A DNA stretch of 40,687 nucleotides from an uncultured Clostridia bacterium (GCA_944384195.1 CALWSK010000008.1:1-40687); one strand, 5' to 3'. Positions 6,591 to 16,409 are shown, counted from the first letter of the stretch. The notes: generated by a model from the sequence alone, not told the origin. Program-made: numbers and translations.

Positions 6591-7457
6591 TTGATATGGA
6601 ACATAAAAAACAATAATTTAAGTGTAGATATAAGTAATTTAGGTGCCGAGATGCAATCTATTAAAAAAGATAATGTGGAATATCTTTGGCAAGGAGATAA
6701 AAAAAGCTGGAAAAATAAAGCTACAAATATATTTCCTATAATAGGTAAATTGCAAAATGGAAAATATTTCTATAAAGATAAAGAGTATGAACTAGGAAGC
6801 CACGGATTAGCTAGATATATGGAGTTTGAGGCAAATAAGCTAGCAGAAAATAAAATAAGTTTTAAGATAATATCAAATAGCGATACTTTAAAAAGTTATC
6901 CGTTTAAATTTGAATATTATATTATATATGAGCTTATAGAAAATAGCTTAAATATAACATCTAAGGTTATAAATATTGATGATAAGACTATGTATTTTGC
7001 ACTAGGTGGACACCCTGGATTTTGTTTATCTAGAGGGGAAGAACTAACTATAGAAGATTATTATTTAGAATTTGATTTTTCATCTAAAGTAGATAATTAT
7101 CTTATTTCTAATAAAGGGCTTGTAACAGGGAAAGAAGAATATAGCTTAGAAGAAGATAAAATACTTAGGCTTAAAGCTTCCATTTTTGATAATGATGCTC
7201 TTATATTTAATGGTATGGCTAAAGGAGTTAAGTTAAAAAGTGATAAGACAAAAAGAGAAGTTTATATAAAATATCCCAATATGGAATATCTTGGTATATG
7301 GCAAACTCCTGAGCTTTCTCCAGATTTTTTATGTATAGAGCCTTGGACTAGCTTGCCAGCTAGAGATGGTATAATAGAAGATATAGAAAAACAAGGGCTT
7401 GTAAGCCTTGAGCCAAGCAGAGAATATATAAATACTTGGAGCATTAGCATAAAATAG
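6591..7457 (+). CDS. LacX-like aldose 1-epimerase family protein
   Basis: This 288-residue protein is of the galactose mutarotase-like beta-sandwich fold. The LacX/YeaD-type subfamily shows in its N-terminus (SNLGAEMQSIKKDNVEYLWQG), the FPIIGKLQNGKY segment and GSHGLAR, followed by GGHPGF with the putative catalytic His. It probably interconverts anomers of a sugar or sugar phosphate; the substrate is unknown. Translation appears to start at TTG (6591), 8 nt after a perfect AGGAGG; the nearby ATG at 6596 is out of frame. It is 12 nt downstream of the ATPase, so likely in the same operon although functionally unrelated to amino acid import. Confidence 0.85.
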   Translation: MIWNIKNNNLSVDISNLGAEMQSIKKDNVEYLWQGDKKSWKNKATNIFPIIGKLQNGKYFYKDKEYELGSHGLARYMEFEANKLAENKISFKIISNSDTLKSYPFKFEYYIIYELIENSLNITSKVINIDDKTMYFALGGHPGFCLSRGEELTIEDYYLEFDFSSKVDNYLISNKGLVTGKEEYSLEEDKILRLKASIFDNDALIFNGMAKGVKLKSDKTKREVYIKYPNMEYLGIWQTPELSPDFLCIEPWTSLPARDGIIEDIEKQGLVSLEPSREYINTWSISIK

Positions 7458-7471
7458 AAAATGGTGGACTT

Positions 7472-7867
7472 ATGTTTAAAAAATTATTTAGTAAAGAGGT
7501 TATTTTATATTTAATTTTTGGAGTTTTAACAACTCTAGTAGACACTGTTGTTTTTTATATATCAAACTATACACTTAATATACATTATATAATATCAACT
7601 TGCATAGCTTGGGTTTTTGCTGTGTTATTTGCTTATATTACTAATAAGTTATTTGTTTTTGAAAGTAAGACTTATGAAAATTTATTAAAAGAAATGATTT
7701 CTTTTTTTTCTTTAAGATTTGTATCTTTGCTTATGTCTTTAGTATTTATGTTTTTGCTTGTAAATATTTTGGGCATAAACGAGTTAATATCTAAAATAGC
7801 AGTAAATTTTTTAGTAGTAGTAGCAAATTACTTTTTTAGCAAGTTGTTTATATTTAAGAAAGAGTAG
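7472..7867 (+). CDS. GtrA-like membrane protein
   Basis: This 131-residue protein has four predicted hydrophobic helices and the GtrA/DPMS pattern: LIFGVLTTLVDTVVFY at the N-terminus, then FAYITNKLFVFES after helix 2, then NYFFSKLFIFKK at the end. The family is thought to move or present lipid-linked sugars across the membrane for wall or surface glycan modification. It is only 14 nt after the LacX-like gene and just before a terminator. With the large YfhO-like protein downstream it may form a surface-glycosylation group (inference). Confidence 0.85.
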   Translation: MFKKLFSKEVILYLIFGVLTTLVDTVVFYISNYTLNIHYIISTCIAWVFAVLFAYITNKLFVFESKTYENLLKEMISFFSLRFVSLLMSLVFMFLLVNILGINELISKIAVNFLVVVANYFFSKLFIFKKE

Positions 7868-7887
7868 ACTTTATCTACTCTTTTTTA
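7859..7887 (+). terminator. Rho-independent terminator after GtrA gene
   Basis: AAAGAGTAGA and TCTACTCTTT pair around a short loop and run into TTTTTT. It overlaps the gtrA stop codon region and ends the ABC-LacX-GtrA operon. Confidence 0.85.
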
Positions 7888-7937
7888 CATACTTAAACAT
7901 AAATTTTATAAAAATGTATTTAATAAAAATATATTTA

Positions 7938-7946
7938 TGGTATAAT
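7938..7946 (+). promoter_or_regulatory. Extended -10 promoter of the YfhO-like gene
   Basis: TG-G-TATAAT (TATAAT 7941-7946) lies about 40 bp before the ATG, with no clear -35. Confidence 0.55.
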
Positions 7947-7986
7947 ATATAAGGTTTAATAAAAATTTTAGGTAAAGGGGTAAGAT

Positions 7987-10869
7987 ATGTTTAAAGAAAA
8001 TTTAAAAAAGAATAACTATATATTATTAGCAACTATGATAACCGCTATTATAGTGCTTATAACATATGTTTTTTGTGGCTTTTATCCTTTTGGAGCTAAT
8101 AGCATATTAAGAGTAGATTTATATCATCAGTATGCACCTTTCCACGAGGAGTTAAGAGCTAAGCTTTTATCTTTTGATAGTCTTTTTTATTCTTGGGAAG
8201 GAGGACTTGGTAAGGAATTTTTAAGCCAGATAGCCTATTATACAGCTAGTCCTATAAGTCTTTTGATTTTATTTTTTCCTACAAAATATATATCAGAGGC
8301 TATATTGCTTTTTGTATTTATAAAGATAGTGCTTTGTGCTTTTTCTTTTTCTTATTATCTTAAAAATAGTTTTAAAAAAGATACTATATTTATTACTATA
8401 TTTGGGATAATGTATGCGTTTATGGCATATATAACTAGCTTTTATTGGAACATAATGTGGCTAGATTCTATATATTTATTTCCTATAGTAGCTCTTGGTA
8501 TAGAAAGGCTTGTAGATGATGGAAGATACAAAACTTATCTTATATCATTAGCTTGTTGTATTATAGTAAACTTTTATATAGCATTTTTAGTTTGTGTATT
8601 TGCTACATTATATTTTCTTGTAAGATTATTTTCTAAATATAGTATAAGAGAAGAAGGAAAGCTTATATTAGATAGGATAGTAAAATTTGCTATACTTTCT
8701 CTTTTAGCAGGGGGGCTTACTATGTTTCTTGCTATACCTACTGCTATAGCTCTTGGTAGGACACAAACTTCAGATAGTACTTTCCCATCTTTTGAAATAT
8801 ACCAAAATATGTATCAAATAATAACTAATCATTTTTCAGGAGCAAAACCAGTAGTTCTTGCTAGAAATGAAGATTTACCTAATATATATAGTGGTGTTCT
8901 TACTATGGTGTTATTGCCTACTTATTTCTTTAACAAAGAGATAAAGATAAAAGAAAGAATATATTTTGCTATACTTATAGTATTTATGCTTTTATGTTCT
9001 GTATTTAAACAACTAGATTATATCATTCACGGGGCACATTTTCCGGCAAACTTGCCTCATAGATATACTTTTATATATTCTTTTATGATACTTATGTTAG
9101 CTTATAAATCATTAGTATATGCTAAGGGAATAAACAATAAAATATTATATATATTTATACCTTTTTATATAATAGTTATGTATGTTACAGAATATGTATT
9201 TATTAAATTTGCCGATATATCTAGGGTATTATCTTTAGGAGATATTATAGCCAATATTATTTTACTTATTATTTATATGCTTATGGTTATATATTATAAA
9301 AATCATAGAGAAGATAAGATGCTAGAAGAAGATAAGACTAAAAAGATAGCTACAATATTTTCTATAAGCTTTATAGTTGTTGCTATGGCACTATTTGTAG
9401 GTGGAATAGCTTATGATATAAATACATTTAAAGAAAGTCAAAGTTTTGGAATTAGCTTTTATATCCTTGTAGTTTTAGGAATCTTGCTTATAGCATTTAC
9501 AGGAGCTATTATAAAACCTTCTATAGATAAGATAAATATAAGAGGTTTAAGTTTTGTTATGGCTTTACTTTTATTTATCACTTCTTCAGAAAGTCTTTAT
9601 AACTGTGTAAGAGGGTTTATGCATAGTGGTGCTACAGATAGAGCAAAATATATAGATTATGTAGAGGGAACAGATGAAATAATAAAATATATAAAAGAAA
9701 ATGATAAAGATGATAATAAATTCTTTAGACAAGAATTTTATAGATTTAGTGCTATAAATGAATCTACGATGTATCATTATAATGGTTTTTCTCAATTTTC
9801 ATCTCTTGCTTATGGTGATTTATCTAAACTTATAGAAAATTTAGGTATAGCAGCTACTAGCAACTCTTATAGATATTATGACCCAACACCAATTATAGAT
9901 GCTATGTTTAATATGAAATATATTATGGCTAAGGATAATGAAATTACAAATCCAGATTATGAGCTTATAGGCAAGTTTAATAATATATACTTATACAAAA
10001 ATACTATGCCATTATCTCTTGGATTTATGGTAGATGAAAATATAGAAAACTGGGATACTACTATGCCAACACCTTTTATGGTACAAGAAGATTTTGTACA
10101 AAAAGCAGGGGCTAATAAAGAGTTATTTACTGAATTTCCAGTATACGATTTTAGGACAGAAAATGTAGATATAGAAAATAAAGTAGATAGCGAAACAAAT
10201 GATAAATTGCCACAAGATTTTTCTTATACTCTCCACGATGAAACAAATCTTGATATGATACCTACAGTATATTCAAGAGCTTATAATCCAGAAACACAAA
10301 GAGTATTTTTATATGTAGAATCACCGAATTCTAAAAGATTTAAATATACAGTAGATGGACAAACTTATGATAGAGAAATATCTACAGGAAGAAGCCTTAT
10401 AGACCTTGGAATATTAAATGCAGGTACTAATATAGATATAGAGTTTTCTCTTAATAGAAAAGGTTCTTATGATAAGACTTATCATAAAACAGGAAGCTTT
10501 AGAGTATATGCCGTAAACTTTAACGAAGAAATGTTTAAAGAAGTTTATAGTGATTTTGCAGATGAAATGCTAACAGTTACAGAGTATGATAGCACATATC
10601 TAAAAGGGACTATAGAGGCTAAAGAAGATGGAATTATGTATACTTCTATACCATATGATAAAGGATTTAAGGCTTATATAGATGGAAAAGAAGTACCTAC
10701 TATAGCTCTTGGAGATGGTGCTCTTATAGGGCTTAAGGTATCTAAGGGTACGCACGAGATAGTCTTTAAATATTCTGTTAGAGGATTTTGGCTTGGAGTA
10801 GGGCTTAGTATAATTTCTGTTTTAGGAGTTATATTATATGTATTCTATGATAGAAAAAGAAGAAAATAG
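7987..10869 (+). CDS. YfhO-like large membrane protein
   Basis: This 960-residue protein resembles bacterial YfhO. Its N-terminal two-thirds carries about a dozen hydrophobic helices, followed by an extracytoplasmic domain (~560-930) and a final helix plus the basic tail YDRKRRK. The family hallmark lies near the N-terminus: YPFGANSILRVDLYHQYAPFHEELR, then SWEGGLGKEF, with acidic residues resembling the first-loop Asp of GT-C glycosyltransferases. In B. subtilis and Listeria, YfhO proteins are linked to glycosylation of lipoteichoic or wall polymers. The gene stands alone between its own promoter and a terminator, just downstream of gtrA. RBS AAGGGG precedes ATG. The substrate is not deducible. 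Confidence 0.87.
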   Translation: MFKENLKKNNYILLATMITAIIVLITYVFCGFYPFGANSILRVDLYHQYAPFHEELRAKLLSFDSLFYSWEGGLGKEFLSQIAYYTASPISLLILFFPTKYISEAILLFVFIKIVLCAFSFSYYLKNSFKKDTIFITIFGIMYAFMAYITSFYWNIMWLDSIYLFPIVALGIERLVDDGRYKTYLISLACCIIVNFYIAFLVCVFATLYFLVRLFSKYSIREEGKLILDRIVKFAILSLLAGGLTMFLAIPTAIALGRTQTSDSTFPSFEIYQNMYQIITNHFSGAKPVVLARNEDLPNIYSGVLTMVLLPTYFFNKEIKIKERIYFAILIVFMLLCSVFKQLDYIIHGAHFPANLPHRYTFIYSFMILMLAYKSLVYAKGINNKILYIFIPFYIIVMYVTEYVFIKFADISRVLSLGDIIANIILLIIYMLMVIYYKNHREDKMLEEDKTKKIATIFSISFIVVAMALFVGGIAYDINTFKESQSFGISFYILVVLGILLIAFTGAIIKPSIDKINIRGLSFVMALLLFITSSESLYNCVRGFMHSGATDRAKYIDYVEGTDEIIKYIKENDKDDNKFFRQEFYRFSAINESTMYHYNGFSQFSSLAYGDLSKLIENLGIAATSNSYRYYDPTPIIDAMFNMKYIMAKDNEITNPDYELIGKFNNIYLYKNTMPLSLGFMVDENIENWDTTMPTPFMVQEDFVQKAGANKELFTEFPVYDFRTENVDIENKVDSETNDKLPQDFSYTLHDETNLDMIPTVYSRAYNPETQRVFLYVESPNSKRFKYTVDGQTYDREISTGRSLIDLGILNAGTNIDIEFSLNRKGSYDKTYHKTGSFRVYAVNFNEEMFKEVYSDFADEMLTVTEYDSTYLKGTIEAKEDGIMYTSIPYDKGFKAYIDGKEVPTIALGDGALIGLKVSKGTHEIVFKYSVRGFWLGVGLSIISVLGVILYVFYDRKRRK

Positions 10870-10874
10870 TTTTA

Positions 10875-10901
10875 AGGCGTAGATTATCTACGCCTCTTTT
10901 T
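10875..10901. terminator. Bidirectional terminator between YfhO gene and mfd
   Basis: AGGCGTAGAT and ATCTACGCCT (10-bp perfect stem, 1-nt gap) are followed by CTTTTT on the plus side. The two genes converge here. Confidence 0.85.
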
Positions 10902-13900
10902 ATGCTAAAAATAAAAATATATCTTTTAATGTATTTACAAAAGGTTCTTTTATATCTTTTATGTTATATTGTAGGGTGCCATTAAAAACTAATTGTTTAC
11001 TTGTAGAAAGCAAGTTTTTAAGTTTATCAATATCAACTGTGTTATCTTCATCAAACTTAATAGATATTTTATTACCTATTTGAGATATTTTATTTACTCC
11101 TATCTTATGGGCATAAGCTTTCATAAGAGCAATATCAAGAAGCATTTGTGTAGCTTTAGGTAAAGTACCAAATCTGTCTTCTAGCTCATCTTGGATATCA
11201 AAAAAGTCACTTTCTGTTTTTATCATAGATATTTTTTTATACATTTCTAATTTTTGAGTTTCATTTTCTATATAACTAGCAGGAATAAAAGCATTTACAG
11301 ATAAATCTATAATAGTTTCAAATTCTTTTTCTATTTTCTCTCCTTTTAGTTCTTTTATGGCTTGTTCTAGCAGTTTACAATACATTTCATAGCCTATAGC
11401 GTCCATATGTCCGTGTTGTTGTTCTCCTAAAAGATTTCCAGCACCTCTTATTTCTAAATCTCGCATAGCTATTTTAAATCCAGAACCAAATTCAGTAAAC
11501 TCTTTTATAGTTTGAAGTCTTTTTTCTGAAACCTCTTGTAAAACTTTATCTTTTTTATACATAAGATATGCAAATGAAGTTTTGTTACTTCTTCCAACAC
11601 GTCCTCTTAACTGATATAGCTGACTAAGTCCCATATGATCGGCATCATTTATAATTATAGTATTAACATTAGAAATATCTAGTCCAGTTTCTATAATTGT
11701 AGTACAAACAAGTACATTTATTTCATTTTTCATAAATCGGATCATAACATTTTCAAGCTCTCTTTCGCTCATTTGTCCGTGGGCAAAAGCTACAACAGCA
11801 TCTGGGACTATATCTTGTATTTTTGACATTTCTTCTTCTATATTATTAACTCTATTATGTAAATAATATACTTGTCCACCTCTTGCAAGTTCTCTATTTA
11901 TAGCAGTTTTAATAGACTCTATATCATATTCTAAAATATAAGTTTGTACTGGCATTCTCTCGCGAGGAGGTTCTTGTAAAAGGCTCATATCTCTTATACC
12001 AGTCATACTCATATGAAGTGTCCTAGGGATAGGAGTGGCAGAAAGAGTAAGTACATCTACATTTTCTTTTAGATTTTTTAGTTTTTCTTTATGCCTTACC
12101 CCAAAGCGTTGTTCTTCATCTACAATAACAAGTCCTAAATCTTTAAATTTTATATCTTTTGATAATATCCTATGTGTTCCTATTATTATATCTACAGAAC
12201 CATTTTCTAGTCCTTCCAGAGCCTTTTTTTGTTGTTTAGGAGTTCTAAATCTACTTAGCATATCTACATTTACACCAAAATTTTTCATACGAGATAAAAA
12301 TGTTTGATAATGTTGTTGTGCTAATATAGTAGTAGGTACTAAAAATACTACTTGTTTTTTATCTTGTACTGCTTTAAAACTAGCTCTTATAGCTACTTCT
12401 GTTTTGCCAAATCCAACATCTCCACAAATTAACCTGTCCATAACCTTATCACTTTCCATATCTGCTTTTACATCTTGGATAGCGACTAGTTGGTCTTCTG
12501 TTTCATCAAAAGGAAAGCTATCTTCAAATTCTGTTTGCCATATAGTATCTTTAGAATATATAAAGCCTTTAGCTTCTTGCCTTTTAGCATATAAAGCTAC
12601 TAAATCTTTTGCTAATATTGCTATAGATTTTTTAGCCTTAGCTTTAGCTAAATTCCATTGTTTTCCGCCTAACTTATTCATCTTAGGAGCTTTTGAGCTT
12701 CCAGCTATATATTTTTGTACCATATCTAGCTGATTTACAGAAACATATAAAATTCCATCATCTTCATACCCAAGTTTTAAATAATCTTTGCTAACACCGT
12801 CTGTAACCATTTTTTCTATACCACGAAATACACCCACACCGTGATTTTCGTGTACTACATAGTCTCCAACTTTAAGGTCTGTAAAGCTTTCTATTTTAGC
12901 CCCTTTTTTCTTTTTACTATGTTTTTTAGCTTTTTTTTCTTCGCCAAATAGCTCTTTATCGGAAAATAATATAAATTTATCTTCAGGGTATTCAAAGCTA
13001 CGGCTAAGACTTCCTCTTAATATATATACTATACCTTTATGTATAGCATAATTTTCATCTTTTAATTTTTCTTCATTTAAAAATATACTAGTTATTTCAT
13101 TTTCATTTAACTCTTTTTCAAATCTTTCACATCTTGTGCTAGAGCCTATTAGAAAAGCTATTGTATATCCTTTATTTTTATATTCCCTAAGATTTTGATA
13201 AAAATTTTCCAAGCTATTTTTATCAAATATATATGGTTTTAAATCAAATTTTATTTCTGTTGTAATATTAAAATCATTATTAAGCATATAACTAGAAAAA
13301 AGAATATTTTTATAATTTTTGGCAATAGCTAAAAAGTCATCATATTCAAAAATCATTTCTGTTTGGCAAGGTAAGATATTTCCCTTTAATATACGACCTT
13401 TAAGGCTTTCTAAAAATTCATTTCTTAATATTTTAGCATTTTGTCTTATTTTATTAGGTTCATCAAAATAAATAATAGTATTTTTACTCATATAGTCTAA
13501 TATAGAAAAAGTTTTATCATAAAAAAACTGTATAAAACTATCTATACCAGAGAAAGTTTTATTTGTTTTTAGTTTTTCTATTATTTGATTTATATATTTG
13601 CTAAGACTTTCTAATTCTTCTACTTTATTATTTTTTATAAAATTTTTCTTTGTTTTTTCAAATTCATTTAATATATTTTTTATAGCAAATTCTATTCTAT
13701 CTTCATCATATACCAGCTCTCTCATAGGATATATAGTAAGATTATCTGCCTTTTCTACAGAACGCCCAGAATAGCTATCTAATATTCTTATAGAATCTAT
13801 TTCTGTATCCCAAAGTTCTATTCTAAAAGCATTTTCAAATACTGGGCTAAATATATCTATTATTCCTCCACGTATAGAAAATTGTCCCACACCTTCTAGG

Positions 13901-14394
13901 CTATCTGTTTTTTCATAACCCATAAAGATAAGTTTTTTGCTAAGATTTTCTATATCTATATTATCTCCTACTTTAAAGTTTAAGATATATTCTAGGAATA
14001 TATCTTTAGGGACTAGTCTATCAAAAAGAGCCTCAACAGAAAGGACTATAAAAACTTTCTTTTTTTCTAAGATATTTTTAATAACTTCAAATCTATATTT
14101 TACTATATCTCTGCTTTTTATATCGGCACTATAAAATACTATATCTTTACTAGGGTAGTAGAAAACTTTATCTTTAAAAAAAAAGTTTAAGTCATCATAC
14201 ATTTTTTTAGCCTTTAGTTCATTTTCGCAAATTATAATTCCACTAGAACTAAATTTTTTATATATAGAATAAATAAGTTGTTCTTTTTGAGCTTCTAAAG
14301 AATTAGAAAAGAGAATAGGATTTTTATAATTTATTATTGCATCAAGGCCTTTTTTTATTTGGATATTTTCATTTAGTGTATTAAATATGTTCAT
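10900..14394 (-). CDS. mfd: Transcription-repair coupling factor Mfd
   Basis: This 1164-residue DNA translocase displaces stalled RNA polymerase at lesions and recruits UvrA. Domains in order: N-terminal UvrB-like region (~1-330, GQFSIRGGIIDIFSP), linker, CarD-type RNAP-interaction domain (~500-570, VGDYVVHENHGVGVFRGIEKM), then the RecG-like translocase. The translocase has Walker A GDVGFGKTEVA, DEEQRFGVRHKEKL as DEAD-box equivalent and TLSATPIPRTLHM. The second helicase lobe carries QLRGRVGRS and the TRG motif, and the C-terminal UvrA-binding TRCF domain closes the protein. Length is normal. It starts with a GGTGAT RBS and lies 11 nt after pth, with which it is usually cotranscribed in Firmicutes. 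Confidence 0.97.
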   Translation of the reverse strand: MNIFNTLNENIQIKKGLDAIINYKNPILFSNSLEAQKEQLIYSIYKKFSSSGIIICENELKAKKMYDDLNFFFKDKVFYYPSKDIVFYSADIKSRDIVKYRFEVIKNILEKKKVFIVLSVEALFDRLVPKDIFLEYILNFKVGDNIDIENLSKKLIFMGYEKTDSLEGVGQFSIRGGIIDIFSPVFENAFRIELWDTEIDSIRILDSYSGRSVEKADNLTIYPMRELVYDEDRIEFAIKNILNEFEKTKKNFIKNNKVEELESLSKYINQIIEKLKTNKTFSGIDSFIQFFYDKTFSILDYMSKNTIIYFDEPNKIRQNAKILRNEFLESLKGRILKGNILPCQTEMIFEYDDFLAIAKNYKNILFSSYMLNNDFNITTEIKFDLKPYIFDKNSLENFYQNLREYKNKGYTIAFLIGSSTRCERFEKELNENEITSIFLNEEKLKDENYAIHKGIVYILRGSLSRSFEYPEDKFILFSDKELFGEEKKAKKHSKKKKGAKIESFTDLKVGDYVVHENHGVGVFRGIEKMVTDGVSKDYLKLGYEDDGILYVSVNQLDMVQKYIAGSSKAPKMNKLGGKQWNLAKAKAKKSIAILAKDLVALYAKRQEAKGFIYSKDTIWQTEFEDSFPFDETEDQLVAIQDVKADMESDKVMDRLICGDVGFGKTEVAIRASFKAVQDKKQVVFLVPTTILAQQHYQTFLSRMKNFGVNVDMLSRFRTPKQQKKALEGLENGSVDIIIGTHRILSKDIKFKDLGLVIVDEEQRFGVRHKEKLKNLKENVDVLTLSATPIPRTLHMSMTGIRDMSLLQEPPRERMPVQTYILEYDIESIKTAINRELARGGQVYYLHNRVNNIEEEMSKIQDIVPDAVVAFAHGQMSERELENVMIRFMKNEINVLVCTTIIETGLDISNVNTIIINDADHMGLSQLYQLRGRVGRSNKTSFAYLMYKKDKVLQEVSEKRLQTIKEFTEFGSGFKIAMRDLEIRGAGNLLGEQQHGHMDAIGYEMYCKLLEQAIKELKGEKIEKEFETIIDLSVNAFIPASYIENETQKLEMYKKISMIKTESDFFDIQDELEDRFGTLPKATQMLLDIALMKAYAHKIGVNKISQIGNKISIKFDEDNTVDIDKLKNLLSTSKQLVFNGTLQYNIKDIKEPFVNTLKDIFLFLA

Positions 14395-14405
14395 AAAATC
14401 ACCAA

Positions 14406-15005
14406 CTAATCATTTATTTTGCTTTGTTTATTTTTTTTATTAAATTTATTCATAGCATTATCTAAGCCTTTTTCTTTATCTTTTATAAATATTTCTATAG
14501 CATCTGTAGCTTTTGTTATTCCTTCTATTATTTTCTCATCTTCATCTTTTGTAAATTTTGATAATACATAATTAGCAAGATTATAATTTTCTGGTTTTTG
14601 TCCAACACCTATTCTAAGCCTTGGAAAATTTTCGTTACCTAGTTGATATATAATATTTTTTAGTCCGTTTTGTCCGCCGGCAGAACCTTTTTTTCTTATT
14701 CTTATTTCTCCAATATCAAGGTTTATATCATCGCATATTACCAAAATATCTTGAAGCTCTAAATCTTTATAAAACGCTAAAAAATCTCTAACACATTCCC
14801 CACTTAAGTTCATATATGTTAAAGGTTTTATAAGAAGGACTTTTTCTCCAAATATAAGTCCTTCTCCATATATTGATTTATATTTATTTTTATTAACTTG
14901 TATATTAAAGTCATAGGCCAGTTTATCTATAGCTTCAAAACCTACATTATGTCTTGTCCATTTATATTCTGCTCCTGGATTACCAAGTCCTATTATTAGC
15001 TTCAT
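14406..15005 (-). CDS. pth: Peptidyl-tRNA hydrolase
   Basis: This 199-residue enzyme cleaves peptidyl-tRNA released from ribosomes. Catalytic features follow the bacterial Pth pattern: GLGNPG with Asn9, TRHNVGF with His19, MNLSG with Asn66 and DDINLDIG with Asp92. GSAGGQNGLKNI forms the nucleotide-binding loop. The start at 15005 (MKLIIG) matches the family and has GAGGTG upstream; the in-frame GTG at 15014 would lie within that RBS. The RBS overlaps the stop codon of the preceding GNAT gene, so the genes are coupled. The pth-mfd pair is a standard Firmicute arrangement. Confidence 0.96.
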   Translation of the reverse strand: MKLIIGLGNPGAEYKWTRHNVGFEAIDKLAYDFNIQVNKNKYKSIYGEGLIFGEKVLLIKPLTYMNLSGECVRDFLAFYKDLELQDILVICDDINLDIGEIRIRKKGSAGGQNGLKNIIYQLGNENFPRLRIGVGQKPENYNLANYVLSKFTKDEDEKIIEGITKATDAIEIFIKDKEKGLDNAMNKFNKKNKQSKIND

Positions 15006-15010
15006 TTTTA

Positions 15011-15436
15011 TCACCTCAAATCTTTTACCATATTTATATGGGGTATATTTGCCTCTAAAAATTCTTCTCCAAATTCTACAAAACCAAGTTTTTCATAGAA
15101 ATTTTTAGCTGTAGATTGAGAATGGATATATATTTTGTTTATATTTAAGTTTTTAGCTTCATCTAGTAAAAATTCTATCATTTTAGATGCATAGCCTTTA
15201 TTTCTATATTCTTTTAAGACTGCTACTCTTCCTATATACATTTTATTATCTTGATCTATAAGCCTTGCCGTGCCTATAGGGTTTTTATCAAGTTCTAATA
15301 TTATACTTTTTGCTTTTTCATCACTACCGTCTATTTCTAGTTCTAAAGGTATATTTTGTTCTTCTATAAAAACTTTTCTTCTAATATCAAATGCTTTTTC
15401 TATGTTATTTTTATCTAAAAAGTATATTTCAATCAT
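15011..15436 (-). CDS. GNAT-family N-acetyltransferase (ElaA/YjcF-like)
   Basis: This 141-residue acetyl-CoA-dependent transferase has an N-terminal segment RRKVFIEEQNIPLELEIDGSDE, characteristic of ElaA/YjcF-type acetyltransferases. Motif A is IGRVAVLKEYRNKGYASKMI (acetyl-CoA pyrophosphate loop R-N-K-G-Y-A) and the C-terminal segment is AKNFYEKLGFVEFGEEFLEANIPHI. The acceptor is unknown. The ATG has no strong Shine-Dalgarno in the normal window; an AGGAG lies about 27 nt upstream. It sits between noc (42 nt away) and pth. Confidence 0.85.
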   Translation of the reverse strand: MIEIYFLDKNNIEKAFDIRRKVFIEEQNIPLELEIDGSDEKAKSIILELDKNPIGTARLIDQDNKMYIGRVAVLKEYRNKGYASKMIEFLLDEAKNLNINKIYIHSQSTAKNFYEKLGFVEFGEEFLEANIPHINMVKDLR

Positions 15437-15478
15437 AAATATTAATAACTAAATAAATAGCTTATCTCCTAAAATTAT

Positions 15479-16282
15479 TTATTGTATTGCTTCTTCTACG
15501 CATACTTTTATGTTTATTTCATAATTGCCATCTTTTTTTATAAGGGAATAATCTGTATCTATCCCTGAATTTTTCATTAAGTCAACGGCATTTTTTATAG
15601 TATTAGTGAATATTCTAATATCACCTATGTATCCTTTTATATTTTTGTCTTTTTTTAGGCTCTCTCCAGCCATCTTTTTAATAGTATTATCTACTAATTG
15701 TTCCGTTTTTTGTGTGTTTAAATCAAATTTTAAGATTTTTCCTATTACTTCTTTTTGTGTTTTTGCATCTTCAAGTTTTAAAAGGGCTCTAGCTTGTCTT
15801 TCTGATAAATTATTTTCTATTATTATTTCTTTTATTTCTTTTTTTAGTTTTAAAAGCCTTAGTTTATTTGATATAGTAGATTGCTTTTTACCTACACATT
15901 TTGCTATATCCTCTTGTGTATATCCAAAATCTACCATAAGAGTTTGAAAACCCTCGGCTTCTTCTATAAAATTTAGGCTTTCTCTTTGCATATTTTCTAC
16001 TAAAACCATACTAGCAGTTTCATTACTAGGTATGTTTACTATTATAGCAGGAATTTTTTTAATACCAAGTTTTTTACAAGCTTTAAGCCTTCTTTCACCA
16101 GATATAACCTCATAAAGACTATCTTTAAGAGTTCTTACCAGAATAGGCTCAAGAACACCATATTTTTCTATAGAATTACATAGTTCGTTTAGTCCATTTT
16201 GTTCAAAAGCCTTTCTTGGTTGGTATGGATTTGGATATATTCTATTTATATCAAGATAAAACATTTCTCTCTTTTTATTCAT
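15479..16282 (-). CDS. noc: ParB-family nucleoid occlusion protein Noc
   Basis: This 267-residue ParB-like CTPase/DNA-binding protein has an N-terminal ParB domain with INRIYPNPYQPRKAF, then the CTP-binding box SGERRLKACK and the ENMQRESLNFIEEA motif. The helix-turn-helix is YTQEDIAKCVGKKQSTISNKLRLLKL. I call it Noc rather than Spo0J because it directly follows rsmG, the usual noc position in Firmicutes, and no parA is adjacent. Noc proteins bind dispersed sites and prevent division over the nucleoid. The start at 16282 is set by GAGGTG; the in-frame GTG at 16291 lies within that RBS. Separation of Noc from ParB by sequence alone is imperfect. Confidence 0.85.
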   Translation of the reverse strand: MNKKREMFYLDINRIYPNPYQPRKAFEQNGLNELCNSIEKYGVLEPILVRTLKDSLYEVISGERRLKACKKLGIKKIPAIIVNIPSNETASMVLVENMQRESLNFIEEAEGFQTLMVDFGYTQEDIAKCVGKKQSTISNKLRLLKLKKEIKEIIIENNLSERQARALLKLEDAKTQKEVIGKILKFDLNTQKTEQLVDNTIKKMAGESLKKDKNIKGYIGDIRIFTNTIKNAVDLMKNSGIDTDYSLIKKDGNYEINIKVCVEEAIQ

Positions 16283-16314
16283 AAAAAACACCTCTTCAAA
16301 ATAAATTTAGAAAA

Positions 16315-16323
16315 ATTATAACA
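16315..16323 (-). promoter_or_regulatory. Extended -10 promoter of noc
   Basis: On the minus strand TG-T-TATAAT lies about 33 bp before the noc ATG. Just upstream is a short direct repeat of TTTCCA (16329-16345, plus-strand reading). This suggests noc-GNAT-pth-mfd can be transcribed separately from rsmG. Confidence 0.5.
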
Positions 16324-16409
16324 TATATTTCCAAGGTATTTCCAAAAGTCAGAAAATTATGAATAAAAAGATAAATACAAAAAAATACCAAAAAGCTAAA
16401 TATATTTTG

